The position numbers were made by a program, and so were the translations under genes. Source: Hyphomicrobiales bacterium (GTDB lineage: Bacteria > Pseudomonadota > Alphaproteobacteria > Rhizobiales > Rhizobiaceae). From it: a stretch of 64,000 bases of DNA. Shown here one piece after another: positions 49,759 through 58,742 of the stretch. The stretch is from contig UCGV01000004.1 of NCBI GenBank assembly GCA_900471925.1, positions 62,001 through 126,000 of the forward strand, given 5' to 3'. A model generated the notes under the pieces. That model was given only the letters and a program-made list of their open reading frames with translations, was not told the origin of the DNA and did no database searches. The stretch's first letter is position 1, and each line of letters opens with the position of its first letter.

Positions 49759-51003
49759 TCAGCGCACCGCCTTCATGACCGGGCTTGCGGTTTGATGGCC
49801 GTGCTTGGCGAGCTTTTCGTCGATGAGCGCGCCGAGACGCTCGCGGAAAACGGCGGCAGAGAATTTCAGTGCATGATTGCGGATCGCGACCGGATCGAGC
49901 GTGTCCTCCACCGCCTCGAAAGCCATGATCGCTTCCATCATCGCTTCCGGACTCTGCTCGTCAAAGCGGAAACCGACATGCGGCGCGGAAACGGTCTCGC
50001 GTGCACCGCCCGCATCGAAGGCCAGAACCGGCCGGCCGGACGCCATCGCCTCCACGGGCAGGATGCCGAAATCCTCCGTACCCGGAAACAGCAGTGCGCG
50101 GCAGCGCGACAGGTGATCGCGCAGGACCGGGAAAGGCTGGTGTCCCAGAAATTTCACTGTCGGCCCGGCAATCGACTTCAGGTAGGCTTCCTGCTCCCCT
50201 TCGCCGATCACGACCAGATTGCGCCCGGCTTCGGTGCAAGCTTTGACCGCAATATCCGGCCGCTTGTAGGCGGTCAGCTGGCCCGCATAGAGATAGAACT
50301 CGCCCTTGCCTTCCCCGATCGCGAAATCGTCGGTCGCAACCGGCGGATAGATGACCACGGCATCGCGATTGTAGAATCGGCGAATACGGCTCGCGACGTA
50401 ACCGGAATTGGCCACGAACGTATCGACACGCGCGGCAGTCGTGACGTCCCAGGCACGCAATACCGGAGCCGTGAGAGACATCATCGTCCTGCCGAGCCAG
50501 GAAACACCGCGCCGGTACACGTGGAATTGATCCCAGATGTAACGCATCGGCGAATGGCAGTAGCAGATATGCAAGGCATCCGCCCGGGTAATGATGCCCT
50601 TCGCCGGGCCGGATTCACTCGATATAACAAGATCATAGTCCTGCAGATCGAAATGCTCGAGTGCGAATGGCATGAGCGGCAGCATCTTGGTGTAGTTGCG
50701 CTTGGAGCGCGGGATTTTCTGAAGAAAGGACGTATGGATGTTGCGGCTGTTGAGAAAATCGCTGATGCGATCGCGATCGTAGACCAGTGTGAAAATATCC
50801 GCTTGCGGGAACATCCGGCAGAGTTCTTCCACCACCTTTTCGCCCCCGCGCATCGATACCAGCCAATAGTGGATGATGGCGACGCGAGGCTGCTTCACAT
50901 CGGCCCGGCTGCCTGTTTCGACAGCTCGGCTTCTTGCCACGACGGGCGCATCGCCGAGGAATGCCATGGCTTCGGGAAGAGAGCTTGCTGCTTTTACAGT
51001 CAC
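49759..51003 (-). CDS. Glycosyltransferase family 4
   Basis: 414 aa, GT-B fold. It starts at GTG 51003 with AAGGAG seven bases upstream, overlapping the preceding stop as GTGA. The N-terminal domain begins near residue 38 with RVAIIHYWLVSMRGGEKVVE and contains CYCHSPMRYIWDQFHVYRR; the nucleotide-sugar site is in FPGTEDFGILPVEAMASGRP with the E-x7-E pattern. Similar enzymes add mannose or glucose to lipid-linked repeats. It acts on the cytoplasmic face of the inner membrane. Confidence 0.9.
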   Translation of the reverse strand: MTVKAASSLPEAMAFLGDAPVVARSRAVETGSRADVKQPRVAIIHYWLVSMRGGEKVVEELCRMFPQADIFTLVYDRDRISDFLNSRNIHTSFLQKIPRSKRNYTKMLPLMPFALEHFDLQDYDLVISSESGPAKGIITRADALHICYCHSPMRYIWDQFHVYRRGVSWLGRTMMSLTAPVLRAWDVTTAARVDTFVANSGYVASRIRRFYNRDAVVIYPPVATDDFAIGEGKGEFYLYAGQLTAYKRPDIAVKACTEAGRNLVVIGEGEQEAYLKSIAGPTVKFLGHQPFPVLRDHLSRCRALLFPGTEDFGILPVEAMASGRPVLAFDAGGARETVSAPHVGFRFDEQSPEAMMEAIMAFEAVEDTLDPVAIRNHALKFSAAVFRERLGALIDEKLAKHGHQTASPVMKAVR

Positions 51004-52391
51004 CTGAACGCTCCTTGTACGATCGCCCCGCCCCTCGGCTCGGGCACAACATGTTTCGAAATCAGACTGCGATATTGCGTCAGAAGGGCATCGCGCCATT
51101 CTTCATGTGTCGTCGCCAGATTGGGCGAGAGGTGAAAAGCGCGCTCACTCATCAGACGCACATCCTCCTTCGGCAAATTGCGGAAAGCCGTCAGCGTTCC
51201 GGCAAAGGCTTTCTCATCCATCGTGTTGCAGGAGAGCGCCATTCCAGCGGCAACCATTTCCTCGGCAAGGAAGGCACCGTTGGTCATGATGACAGGAAGG
51301 CCGCTGCGCGCCGCTTCGATCGCCACGAGACCGAACGGTTCCGGATAGCGCGACGGCATGATGAGCGCGCTTGCGCTGCGAATGATCTTTCCAATCTCGG
51401 CATGGGATTTCCAGCCAACCGCCCTGACATGCTCGCCGGCGGCCATAACCTTGGGCATCAGCGGCCCGTCGCCGATGACGCAAAGCTTCGCTCCCGCCTT
51501 TCGCATCGCGGCGAGCGCGTCCTCGATGCCCTTTTCTTCGTCCAGTCGGCCAATGAAGACGAATTCGTCATTGTTCTCGGCCCCGATACGCTCCGCTGTC
51601 AGCGGCGCAATCGGATTGCGGATCGTCGTCAGCCGTTCCGGCTTGTAGCCGGAGCGCACAAGGAACTCCGCCATCTTTTCATGCAGCAAGACTATTCTGC
51701 CGAAGGCCGGACGGCTTCTGAGCGTGCGGAAAAGATTGGCGCCGCGAACGGTGCGCCAGAGTTTGTGCGCATAGCTGCGCTTGTCGCAGGACGTGGCGAT
51801 GCAGCTCATCCCGAGCGGACGCCGCTCGCAGATCTCCTGCGCCTGGTAATCGAAAAAAGCCCCATTGGGACAACCGGTAAAGAAGTCGTGCGCGTGAACC
51901 ACGCACCGTTCCGCGACCGGCGCAAGCGCGTCGAAAACGATCGGCGACAGGATCTGATGCCAGCCATGGATATGATACGCCGTCCCTGGCGTATCGTTGG
52001 CGCGCACCCAGGCGGAAATCATGCTGCCGGCCGCGGGATTATGAACTCCTGTTGCGAAAGCCTTTGCGCGGCTGGAGCTCAACAGATCGCGGCTATTCAG
52101 CCTGACGATCGACACGCCGAGAGATGCAAGCTCCTCATTCGCACCGTCGTCCCCGCAAATATAGGTCACGGCAATACCGAGCCCGCGAAGAAGCTTTGCC
52201 GAGAGCACCGCAAGCGCGGTTGCCCCACCTCTCGCGGTGGAATAGTCGTCAATGACGACCACCCGGTCGAGCGCTGGACGCGCATCGATGCCGTCTCTCC
52301 ATAATTTTGCATAGCGCCCGGAAGCCGGCCACCGCAACGTCGAAACGGTGGACCCATTCTCATCAGGACGCACTTGGCCGATGTCGCTCAT
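51000..52391 (-). CDS. Glycosyltransferase family 4
   Basis: 463 aa, GT-B fold, longer than its neighbour because of an N-terminal extension of about 45 residues and an insert that contains several Cys and His residues (HAHDFFTGCPNGAFFDY, then GMSCIATSCDKRSY). This insert is shared by a group of GT4 enzymes in polysaccharide loci. The donor site is MPSRYPEPFGLVAIEAARSG. ATG at 52391 follows GGAGAG. Sugar specificity is unknown. It belongs to the same minus-strand unit as the next transferase and the flippase. Confidence 0.9.
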   Translation of the reverse strand: MSDIGQVRPDENGSTVSTLRWPASGRYAKLWRDGIDARPALDRVVVIDDYSTARGGATALAVLSAKLLRGLGIAVTYICGDDGANEELASLGVSIVRLNSRDLLSSSRAKAFATGVHNPAAGSMISAWVRANDTPGTAYHIHGWHQILSPIVFDALAPVAERCVVHAHDFFTGCPNGAFFDYQAQEICERRPLGMSCIATSCDKRSYAHKLWRTVRGANLFRTLRSRPAFGRIVLLHEKMAEFLVRSGYKPERLTTIRNPIAPLTAERIGAENNDEFVFIGRLDEEKGIEDALAAMRKAGAKLCVIGDGPLMPKVMAAGEHVRAVGWKSHAEIGKIIRSASALIMPSRYPEPFGLVAIEAARSGLPVIMTNGAFLAEEMVAAGMALSCNTMDEKAFAGTLTAFRNLPKEDVRLMSERAFHLSPNLATTHEEWRDALLTQYRSLISKHVVPEPRGGAIVQGAFR

Positions 52392-52511
52392 GAAGCTCTC
52401 CGACGACAGACAGGATGGATGCTTTGACGGCCTGGCCCCTAACGCCGTCATTGAGGGGATGAAATGGTCACGGACCGATCGCAGGCAGCGACTGGGCCAT
52501 GCCGAAGCCCG

Positions 52512-53255
52512 TTACTTTGCCGACGCTGCACCGTCGGCATAGGCTTCGAGCGCCTTGCGGTTGAGAATGCGGATCTTGCCCTGTGCTCCGTCAATCACCT
52601 TGCATTCACGCAGGCGCCGCAAGCACTGATTGACCTTTTCACGGGAAGCCGGAAGCGTCGCCGCCAGATCGTTCTGGGAAATGACCAGCACGTCACTATT
52701 GGCCGGCGTGTCCTTGCCGTAAACCGATGATAACCGCAGAAGCATTGCCGCCAGCCGCGACTGCAGGCTTGATCCGGCATTCGAAATAATGCGGCGTTCC
52801 AGCTCCGAAACGCGCGCGAGGGTCCTGGAGAAGAGCTTCTCCTGAAATTGCGGATCGGTCGCGTACCTCTCCCGCAACAGGCGCCCCTCAAAGAAGTATA
52901 GCTCGCAGTCCGAACTGGCTCTATACTCCAGATTCAGAATCTGCTTGCGCAACACTTCAAGTTCCCCGATCAAACCGCCTTTCGGAATGATCTCGACGAT
53001 GAATTCCCTGCCGTCCGGCAGCATCGTGCTGGCACTGACCAGCCCCCGCTGCACGCGAGCGAAGACGTCCACGAAGACTCCAGCACCGGCAATAAGTTCG
53101 CCACGACGAAAGCTACGTACAGTCGCGCGGCAGAACGGAAAGTCATCATCGGTTGAGATGCGGTTATTTAGAGGCGTTTCAGGAACAACGCTAAGAGCCG
53201 CTTTTCCTGCAGCAACCCGATAGTCTCGCGTTTGTGTAGCTCCGTCCATGCGCAT
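52512..53255 (-). CDS. Crp/Fnr-family transcriptional regulator
   Basis: 247 aa. The cyclic-nucleotide-binding-like beta barrel covers about residues 40-140 (GVFVDVFARVQRGLVSASTM, then IIPKGGLIGELEVLR), and the HTH_Crp helix lies near residues 195-215 (ISQNDLAATLPASREKVNQC). The Cys residues are not arranged for an FNR-type iron-sulfur cluster. It sits between the two halves of the polysaccharide locus and is divergent from the exoY-like gene, so it probably regulates one or both. An effector is not evident. Start at 53255, or MDG at 53249. Confidence 0.88.
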   Translation of the reverse strand: MRMDGATQTRDYRVAAGKAALSVVPETPLNNRISTDDDFPFCRATVRSFRRGELIAGAGVFVDVFARVQRGLVSASTMLPDGREFIVEIIPKGGLIGELEVLRKQILNLEYRASSDCELYFFEGRLLRERYATDPQFQEKLFSRTLARVSELERRIISNAGSSLQSRLAAMLLRLSSVYGKDTPANSDVLVISQNDLAATLPASREKVNQCLRRLRECKVIDGAQGKIRILNRKALEAYADGAASAK

Positions 53256-53721
53256 AACTCCCCAACAAACAAGATTGGCCGTAGCTGATGCTGCACTGCA
53301 TCATTTATATTGTCTCAACTTGAGAGTCAAACAACAATCGAAGATGAAAAGTGCATCTCAAATAATAGTGACAACACCTGCAGTTATAGCGGCCGCCGTT
53401 TTTCTAGCATCCGTCGAATTGCGGGGGTTTATTATGGTCAATTGCCCATTTTTGGGGCGATCGCGATCTATATAATTCAAAAAATAGTTACAGCGCCCGG
53501 CTTCATTTATGAAAGCCGTGCGTTGCCAACGCTCTGTAAGTTAAGATCGCGAATAAAATTAGGATGTGACAGTGCCCAACCATTTAATTCGCAGAGGATT
53601 CCGTAGCATCAGAGTATTAGCATAAAGAATTTGCTAATCATTATGACCACGGTCACAGACAAGCACATTGCGCTGCACCAAAATTCATAAGGTTCTAACC
53701 GGAAACTTTTGGAGACGGTCG
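53256..53721. other. Divergent regulatory region upstream of the exoY-like gene
   Basis: 466 bp, clearly more AT-rich than its surroundings, with no supported gene. It should hold the promoters of the Crp-like gene and of the exopolysaccharide operon. TGACC-AC-GGTCA at 53644-53655 is a short perfect dyad, 67 bp before the exoY-like start, and could be a regulator site. Several TATAAT-like strings occur (for example near 53468), so the active promoter cannot be chosen by eye. Confidence 0.5.
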
Positions 53722-54435
53722 ATGACTTGGGAAGCACAGAGTATTGAAGTTCGTGAATCCTGGCCGAACGTTGACCAGTCTGGGCCGAATAACGATCGCC
53801 GCACAAGAATGCGCCCTCACGTGGTGGGCAAGGCATCCAAGCGGGCGGTCGATATCGTGATGGCAGCAACTGCGCTCGTCCTGTTGTCACCATTGTTGCT
53901 CATTGTTGCTCTCATCGTGAAGCTGAGCGACCGTGGCCCGATCTTTTACTCGCATACGCGCATCGGATATAGCGGTGCGACGTTCGGCTGCCTTAAATTT
54001 CGCACGATGAAAACCGACGCCGCCGCTCAGCTCGCAGAATTGCTGAGGACGAACCCGGCCGCGCGGACAGAGTGGGAAGCAACGCGAAAGCTTAAGAATG
54101 ATCCGCGCATCACGAGCGTCGGAGAAATTCTGAGAAAGTCCAGTCTCGACGAGCTTCCGCAGCTCATCAACATTCTGCGCGGCGAAATGAGCATCGTCGG
54201 CCCTCGGCCCGTCACGGCAGAGGAGCTTGCGCGTTATGGCGAGGATGTCGAAAGTTACATGGCCGCAAGACCGGGCCTGACCGGCCAGTGGCAGACAAGC
54301 GGCCGTAACGACGTCAGTTACGAATATCGCGTCGCGCTTGATGTTCAATATGTCCGTGAATGGTCCCTCACAGGCGATTTCATCATCATCGCGAAGACGG
54401 TTCCCGCCCTGTTCTCGCAACGCGGCTGCTACTGA
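53722..54435 (+). CDS. Undecaprenyl-phosphate sugar-1-phosphate transferase, ExoY-like
   Basis: 237 aa initiating enzyme of exopolysaccharide assembly: it loads a sugar phosphate on undecaprenyl phosphate at the inner membrane. One N-terminal helix (AVDIVMAATALVLLSPLLLI) follows a 55-residue cytoplasmic tail. Conserved catalytic blocks are CLKFRTMKTDA, KSSLDELPQLINILRGEMS and IVGPRPVTAEEL, then ARPGLTGQWQTSGR. ATG after GGAG. Galactose is the sugar used by ExoY itself; glucose-type relatives exist. First gene of the plus-strand half of the locus. Confidence 0.92.
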   Translation: MTWEAQSIEVRESWPNVDQSGPNNDRRTRMRPHVVGKASKRAVDIVMAATALVLLSPLLLIVALIVKLSDRGPIFYSHTRIGYSGATFGCLKFRTMKTDAAAQLAELLRTNPAARTEWEATRKLKNDPRITSVGEILRKSSLDELPQLINILRGEMSIVGPRPVTAEELARYGEDVESYMAARPGLTGQWQTSGRNDVSYEYRVALDVQYVREWSLTGDFIIIAKTVPALFSQRGCY

Positions 54436-54521
54436 TCCGAGAAAGACGCATGGCCGTCTCGGCCACGCGCAGCGCCGGACTTTACGGAAAAAGATCTCTC
54501 TCGCGATTGGATCAGCACACA

Positions 54522-56273
54522 ATGAATTCAAATCACGTCTTCAGCAGCGTCTCTCCCATAGCATTGCCGACCACGACCGGTGGCAACTCGTCGCTGACGC
54601 TGCGGGATATCTCGTTCTTCGTGCGGATGCGTTGGCCCTGGATCGTGTTCACCACTCTGGCCTTTCTGACGATGGCCGGCATCTATCTCCTTGTGGCCAA
54701 GCCGACCTATGTGGCCAGTACTCAGCTGATGGTCTTTCCTCAGGTGAACGGGTCAGACGCCCAGCGGGCCTTCGCCGAAGACGCATTCATCGACGCACAG
54801 CTTGAAATCGCAAAGTCCAGCGATGTACTTGGCGGTGTCGCAAGCGCGCTCAATCTTGCGAGTGACCCGGCCTTCTCCGATCAGGCTCCTTCGGTGAGGG
54901 ACAAGATGAAGGACTGGCTGACCGGCAACCTGGCCGGTACGGCCCAGTCTGAAACGGTGCCCGGCGACACTGCTGGCGGCGATGCGCTGCCGGCCGCGAA
55001 AAATGAGGAAACACAGCGGACGGACCGTGTGATCGCCAGACTGCGCAATATCGTCTCCATGCGCCGCATCGGCCAGTCGACGATCCTCGAAATATCGGCT
55101 TCCGCCACCAATCCTCAGAAAGCCGCCGCGATCGCCGATGCCATTGCGCAGCAATACATTCGCAAGAATGTCCAAATGAAGGCTACTGCATCCCAGCAGT
55201 ACAGCGAATGGCTGGAACAGTTCGTCAATGAGCAGCAGCGCGGCCTTGCCGATGCAGCAAACGCGCTTGCCACCTTCAAGGCCAATCCACGCGACCAGTT
55301 CAAGCTTGCCGAACTGCAGAGCGCGACCGATGCACGCCGTACTCTCTACGAAAATACCCTTACGCAATATACGGAAGCCAAGCAGCGCATCTCCTACCCG
55401 GTCTCTGACGCGACCATCGTCTCGCAAGCCACCTCGCCGCTCTCCAAGGCCCAGCCGAATAACTCGCTGATCCTCGCCTTCGCGCTGATCGTCGGCGCCG
55501 GCTCCGGTTTCGGCCTTGCGATGATCCGCCACGTCAGCGACCGACGCATCATGCGCACGCAGCAGCTTGCGAACGCATCCGGTCTGTCATTCGTCACCCA
55601 GTTGGGACGGGCGAAGAAGACGGGACGTGACGCGGCGTTGCCTGCCGCCAATGACAGCGGCATCGTCGCCTATCCGCTGATCCCCGGCATGGCCGAACTC
55701 GGCGCGACAGTCACTGGCTTCCGCCGCAGGCGCCGTGTGGTAATCGGCATCGTGTCCGTCAACCCGGGAGACGGAGCATCCACGATTGCCTGTGAACTCG
55801 CCGTGCTGTCGGCCATATCGGGCTCTCGCACCCTGCTGATCGATGCCGCCGCCGCCAAGCCTTCGCTCAGCAGATCGATCGCCCCAAACAGCACCACCGG
55901 CCTCGTTGATGTCATCGACAATATCGAGACTCTGCGCAGTGCCACCTTGTCCCTGACGCCGACATTGAAGTTCCTGCCTCTTGGCAAGGTGCGTGCCGCG
56001 ACACCTGCCATTCGCTTGAGCTCGCGCCGCACGCAGCTCAACTTCAATGACCTCAAGAAGGAATTCGACGCCATCTTCGTCGATATCTCGGCCTTCACCG
56101 CATCGCCGGATGCCAGTGCGATCTCTCCGGAACTCGATGGCGTTCTTGTCGTCAGCTGTTACGGACGCACCTCGATCGACGAAACCGTTCGCGTCATCGA
56201 CAGCATGCGCAATGTCGGCACAGAAATTCTCGGCGCAATCGTCAACAACACACCTTCAGGTGTTCAGGCATGA
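54522..56273 (+). CDS. Wzz/Wzc-like polysaccharide co-polymerase with degenerate nucleotide-binding site (ExoP-like)
   Basis: 583 aa from ATG 54522; an ATG at 54450 would add 24 residues and neither has a strong ribosome site. A Wzz domain with two membrane helices (IVFTTLAFLTMAGIYLLVA near residue 43, LILAFALIVGAGSGFGLAM near 320) flanks a periplasmic coiled-coil region. The cytoplasmic domain is of the BY-kinase type, but Walker A reads NPGDGASTIA with Ala419 in place of the essential Lys, the Walker A' motif reads LLIDAAAAKPS, and no C-terminal tyrosine cluster is present. It probably sets chain length without kinase activity. Confidence 0.85.
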   Translation: MNSNHVFSSVSPIALPTTTGGNSSLTLRDISFFVRMRWPWIVFTTLAFLTMAGIYLLVAKPTYVASTQLMVFPQVNGSDAQRAFAEDAFIDAQLEIAKSSDVLGGVASALNLASDPAFSDQAPSVRDKMKDWLTGNLAGTAQSETVPGDTAGGDALPAAKNEETQRTDRVIARLRNIVSMRRIGQSTILEISASATNPQKAAAIADAIAQQYIRKNVQMKATASQQYSEWLEQFVNEQQRGLADAANALATFKANPRDQFKLAELQSATDARRTLYENTLTQYTEAKQRISYPVSDATIVSQATSPLSKAQPNNSLILAFALIVGAGSGFGLAMIRHVSDRRIMRTQQLANASGLSFVTQLGRAKKTGRDAALPAANDSGIVAYPLIPGMAELGATVTGFRRRRRVVIGIVSVNPGDGASTIACELAVLSAISGSRTLLIDAAAAKPSLSRSIAPNSTTGLVDVIDNIETLRSATLSLTPTLKFLPLGKVRAATPAIRLSSRRTQLNFNDLKKEFDAIFVDISAFTASPDASAISPELDGVLVVSCYGRTSIDETVRVIDSMRNVGTEILGAIVNNTPSGVQA

Positions 56274-57220
56274 CGGCCGCGACCTCACAGGCATCAAAGC
56301 TGAAGATCGCCGTCGGCATTGCGTCGGCCGGCCGGCCGGCGACGCTTCTGGAAACCGTGGCCTATATCGACAGTCTCGAACGGCGCCCGGATCGCATCAT
56401 CGTTTGCGTGCCGAACCCGGATGACGCCGCAGGGCTTTCCGGTCGCCCGGGCGTGGAACTGACGGTCGGCCCGCGCGGCCTTACATGCCAGCGCAACCGG
56501 ATCATCCAGGCGGCAAGTCCGGACATGGACGTGCTCGTCTTCCTGGACGACGACTTTGTTCCTGCGCCAGGCTTCGTCCCGCGCATGGCAGCAGTCTTTA
56601 CCGAAAATCCTGATGTGGTCATCGCGACGGGCGACGTGCTTGCGGACGGCATTCTCGGCAGCGGTCTCACCCAATCCGAAGCCGTGCAGATCATCCGGAA
56701 TGCCGGCGAAAAAGACGAGCAAGTGCGCGACATCTATAATGCCTACGGATGCAATATGGCTGTTCGCCTCGCACCGATCGTCGAGAACCGGCTCGCCTTC
56801 GACGAAGCGCTGCCGCTCTATGGCTGGCTGGAGGATGTCGATTTCAGTCGCGCCATCGCCCGCTACGGCCGATCCGTCCGCATTTCCGGCGCCTGCGGCG
56901 TCCATCTGGGCGTCAAATCCGGACGCCAGCCCGGCAAGCGCCTCGGCTATTCGCAGGTCGCCAATCCCGTTTATCTGATGCGCAAGGGCACAATGTCCGG
57001 GACGCGCGCACTGGCGCAGATCGGCCGCAATATCCTGGCGAATGCCCGTGGTGCATTGCTCAATGATCGCGCGATCGATCGCCGCGGCCGGCTCAACGGC
57101 AATATACTGGCTTTGGCCGATGTTCTGGTCGGACGCGCATCTCCGATGCGCATCCTTGAACTCAGCCAATCCTCAAATCGCGAGATGTCTTCGCCATCCA
57201 TCGCGGCAAAACGGAGGTAA
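56270..57220 (+). CDS. Glycosyltransferase family 2
   Basis: 316 aa, GT-A fold. The start KIAVGIASAGRPATLLETV is the first beta strand, and the metal-binding D-x-D motif is VLVFLDDDFVPAPGF. The acceptor-side motif WLEDVDFSRAIARYG is present. No membrane helix, so it is likely a peripheral cytoplasmic enzyme that extends the lipid-linked repeat unit. Its ATG overlaps the stop of the Wzc-like gene by 4 bp. Sugar unknown. Confidence 0.9.
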   Translation: MTAATSQASKLKIAVGIASAGRPATLLETVAYIDSLERRPDRIIVCVPNPDDAAGLSGRPGVELTVGPRGLTCQRNRIIQAASPDMDVLVFLDDDFVPAPGFVPRMAAVFTENPDVVIATGDVLADGILGSGLTQSEAVQIIRNAGEKDEQVRDIYNAYGCNMAVRLAPIVENRLAFDEALPLYGWLEDVDFSRAIARYGRSVRISGACGVHLGVKSGRQPGKRLGYSQVANPVYLMRKGTMSGTRALAQIGRNILANARGALLNDRAIDRRGRLNGNILALADVLVGRASPMRILELSQSSNREMSSPSIAAKRR

Positions 57221-57228
57221 CAGACGCC

Positions 57229-58608
57229 ATGAGGTTCACTTCTTTGCCTGATCGTCTAACATTCCTTGGCCTCGCCACCATTTTCGCCTGCGTGACGGGA
57301 TGGAGCACGGCTCATGCCGACAACTACACGCTCGTTCCCGAGGACAAGATAAAGCTGCGGGTAGTGGAATGGCGCTCCGCCGATTCCAAATATGCAAGTT
57401 GGGAAGCTCTCGACGGAACCTATAATGTCGACGACGGCGGCAATGTGTCGATCCCGATCGCCGGCCAGATCAAGGCATCCGGCCAGACGACCGAGCAACT
57501 GTCGGACGCGATCTCGGATGCGCTCGCCGAAAAGGCCGAGCTTCCCGGTCGCCCCTTCATTGCCCTCGAAGTCGAAGAACATGCACCGATCTTCGTCAAC
57601 GGCAATGTAGAGCGGCCCGGCCGCTACCCATTCGAAGCCAATATGACCGTGACGAAGGCCGTCAGCATCGCTGGCGGCTATATGCGCGCACGTGACGACA
57701 ACAGCTATTACGAACGTGACCGTATTCAGGCCGCTGGCGACTATCGCACGGCTCTCATGAATCGCCGCGATCTGCTGATGCGCGCAGCCCGTCTGCGGGC
57801 CGAGATCGCTGGCCAGCCGGACTTTGACATTCCCGCCGAGCTTGCCGCCACGCCCGATATCGAAAAGCTTAAGTCCGAAGAACTGAACCTGATGCATCTG
57901 AGGGCTGTCGAAACCAACAGCAAGGTCGAGGCGGCAGACGACCTGAGCCGCCTCTATACTCAGGAAATCCAGTCCCTCGAAGGCAAGGTCGTTTCCCAGA
58001 AGCGGCAGATCGATCTCGCGCAGCAGGAACTGAACAATGTCAACAGCCTCGTCAGCAAGGGCTTGACCAGCAATACCCGCCAGTTTTCGGTCGACCGCAG
58101 TCTTGCCGAAACCCAAAGCGAATTACTGGATCTCGAGATCGCGCTCACCAAATCCCGCCAGGGCCTGAATGAGAGCCAGCGCGAAAAGGCTGACGTCATC
58201 AACAAGCGCAACGCCGAAAACCAGCAGGAACTGAACACGATCAGCCTCGCGATCAACAAGGCGGGGATCGACATGCAGATCGCACAGCTTCTTGGCGACC
58301 AAGCAGGATACAGTGCCGAACTCGCCCGCATGGGTGCGGAATCGGCATTGCTCGGCACGACGAAAAAGAACTTCAAGATCGTTCGCCGCAACGACGACGG
58401 CAGCTACACGAATATCGCGGCAGACGAAAACACGGCCCTTCTGCCCCATGACGTCATCGAGATTGGCGTCCAGGCAACCGTCGATGTTTCGACGGCAGCT
58501 CCGCAGGCACAGCAGCCGCAACTGAAGGCCGCCGCTGCCCTGATTCCGAATACAGCACAAAGCGATGCAGCCCCCAAGAACTGGGTTTCGCAATCGGGAT
58601 CGAACTAG
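57229..58608 (+). CDS. Polysaccharide export protein, ExoF/Wza-like
   Basis: 459 aa periplasmic or outer-membrane protein with a signal peptide (to about ACVTGWSTAHA). The export domain (Poly_export) starts at YTLVPEDKIKLRVVEW and the following SLBB-type segment is PIFVNGNVERPGRYPFEANM. A long coiled coil occupies about residues 180-380. This is the layout of ExoF of Sinorhizobium, longer than classical Wza and without a visible lipobox. GGAGG lies ten bases before the ATG. It would guide the polymer through the envelope. Confidence 0.9.
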   Translation: MRFTSLPDRLTFLGLATIFACVTGWSTAHADNYTLVPEDKIKLRVVEWRSADSKYASWEALDGTYNVDDGGNVSIPIAGQIKASGQTTEQLSDAISDALAEKAELPGRPFIALEVEEHAPIFVNGNVERPGRYPFEANMTVTKAVSIAGGYMRARDDNSYYERDRIQAAGDYRTALMNRRDLLMRAARLRAEIAGQPDFDIPAELAATPDIEKLKSEELNLMHLRAVETNSKVEAADDLSRLYTQEIQSLEGKVVSQKRQIDLAQQELNNVNSLVSKGLTSNTRQFSVDRSLAETQSELLDLEIALTKSRQGLNESQREKADVINKRNAENQQELNTISLAINKAGIDMQIAQLLGDQAGYSAELARMGAESALLGTTKKNFKIVRRNDDGSYTNIAADENTALLPHDVIEIGVQATVDVSTAAPQAQQPQLKAAAALIPNTAQSDAAPKNWVSQSGSN

Positions 58609-58742
58609 GGAGACAGCGGTAGGGACATGCCTGATCGCATCAGAATGGAGTTCGTATCTGCAGGAGCCGGAACGTTGTGCAATATGCACAGGCCCTACGA
58701 TATATCGGCGACCGACCTTCGGATAGTGTCGGAGGCCGCCGC

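Noticed and set aside
54450..54521. Extending the Wzc-like protein to the ATG at 54450
   Set aside because: Neither start has a convincing ribosome site; the added residues do not resemble the Wzz N-terminus. The shorter form was kept and the alternative noted.
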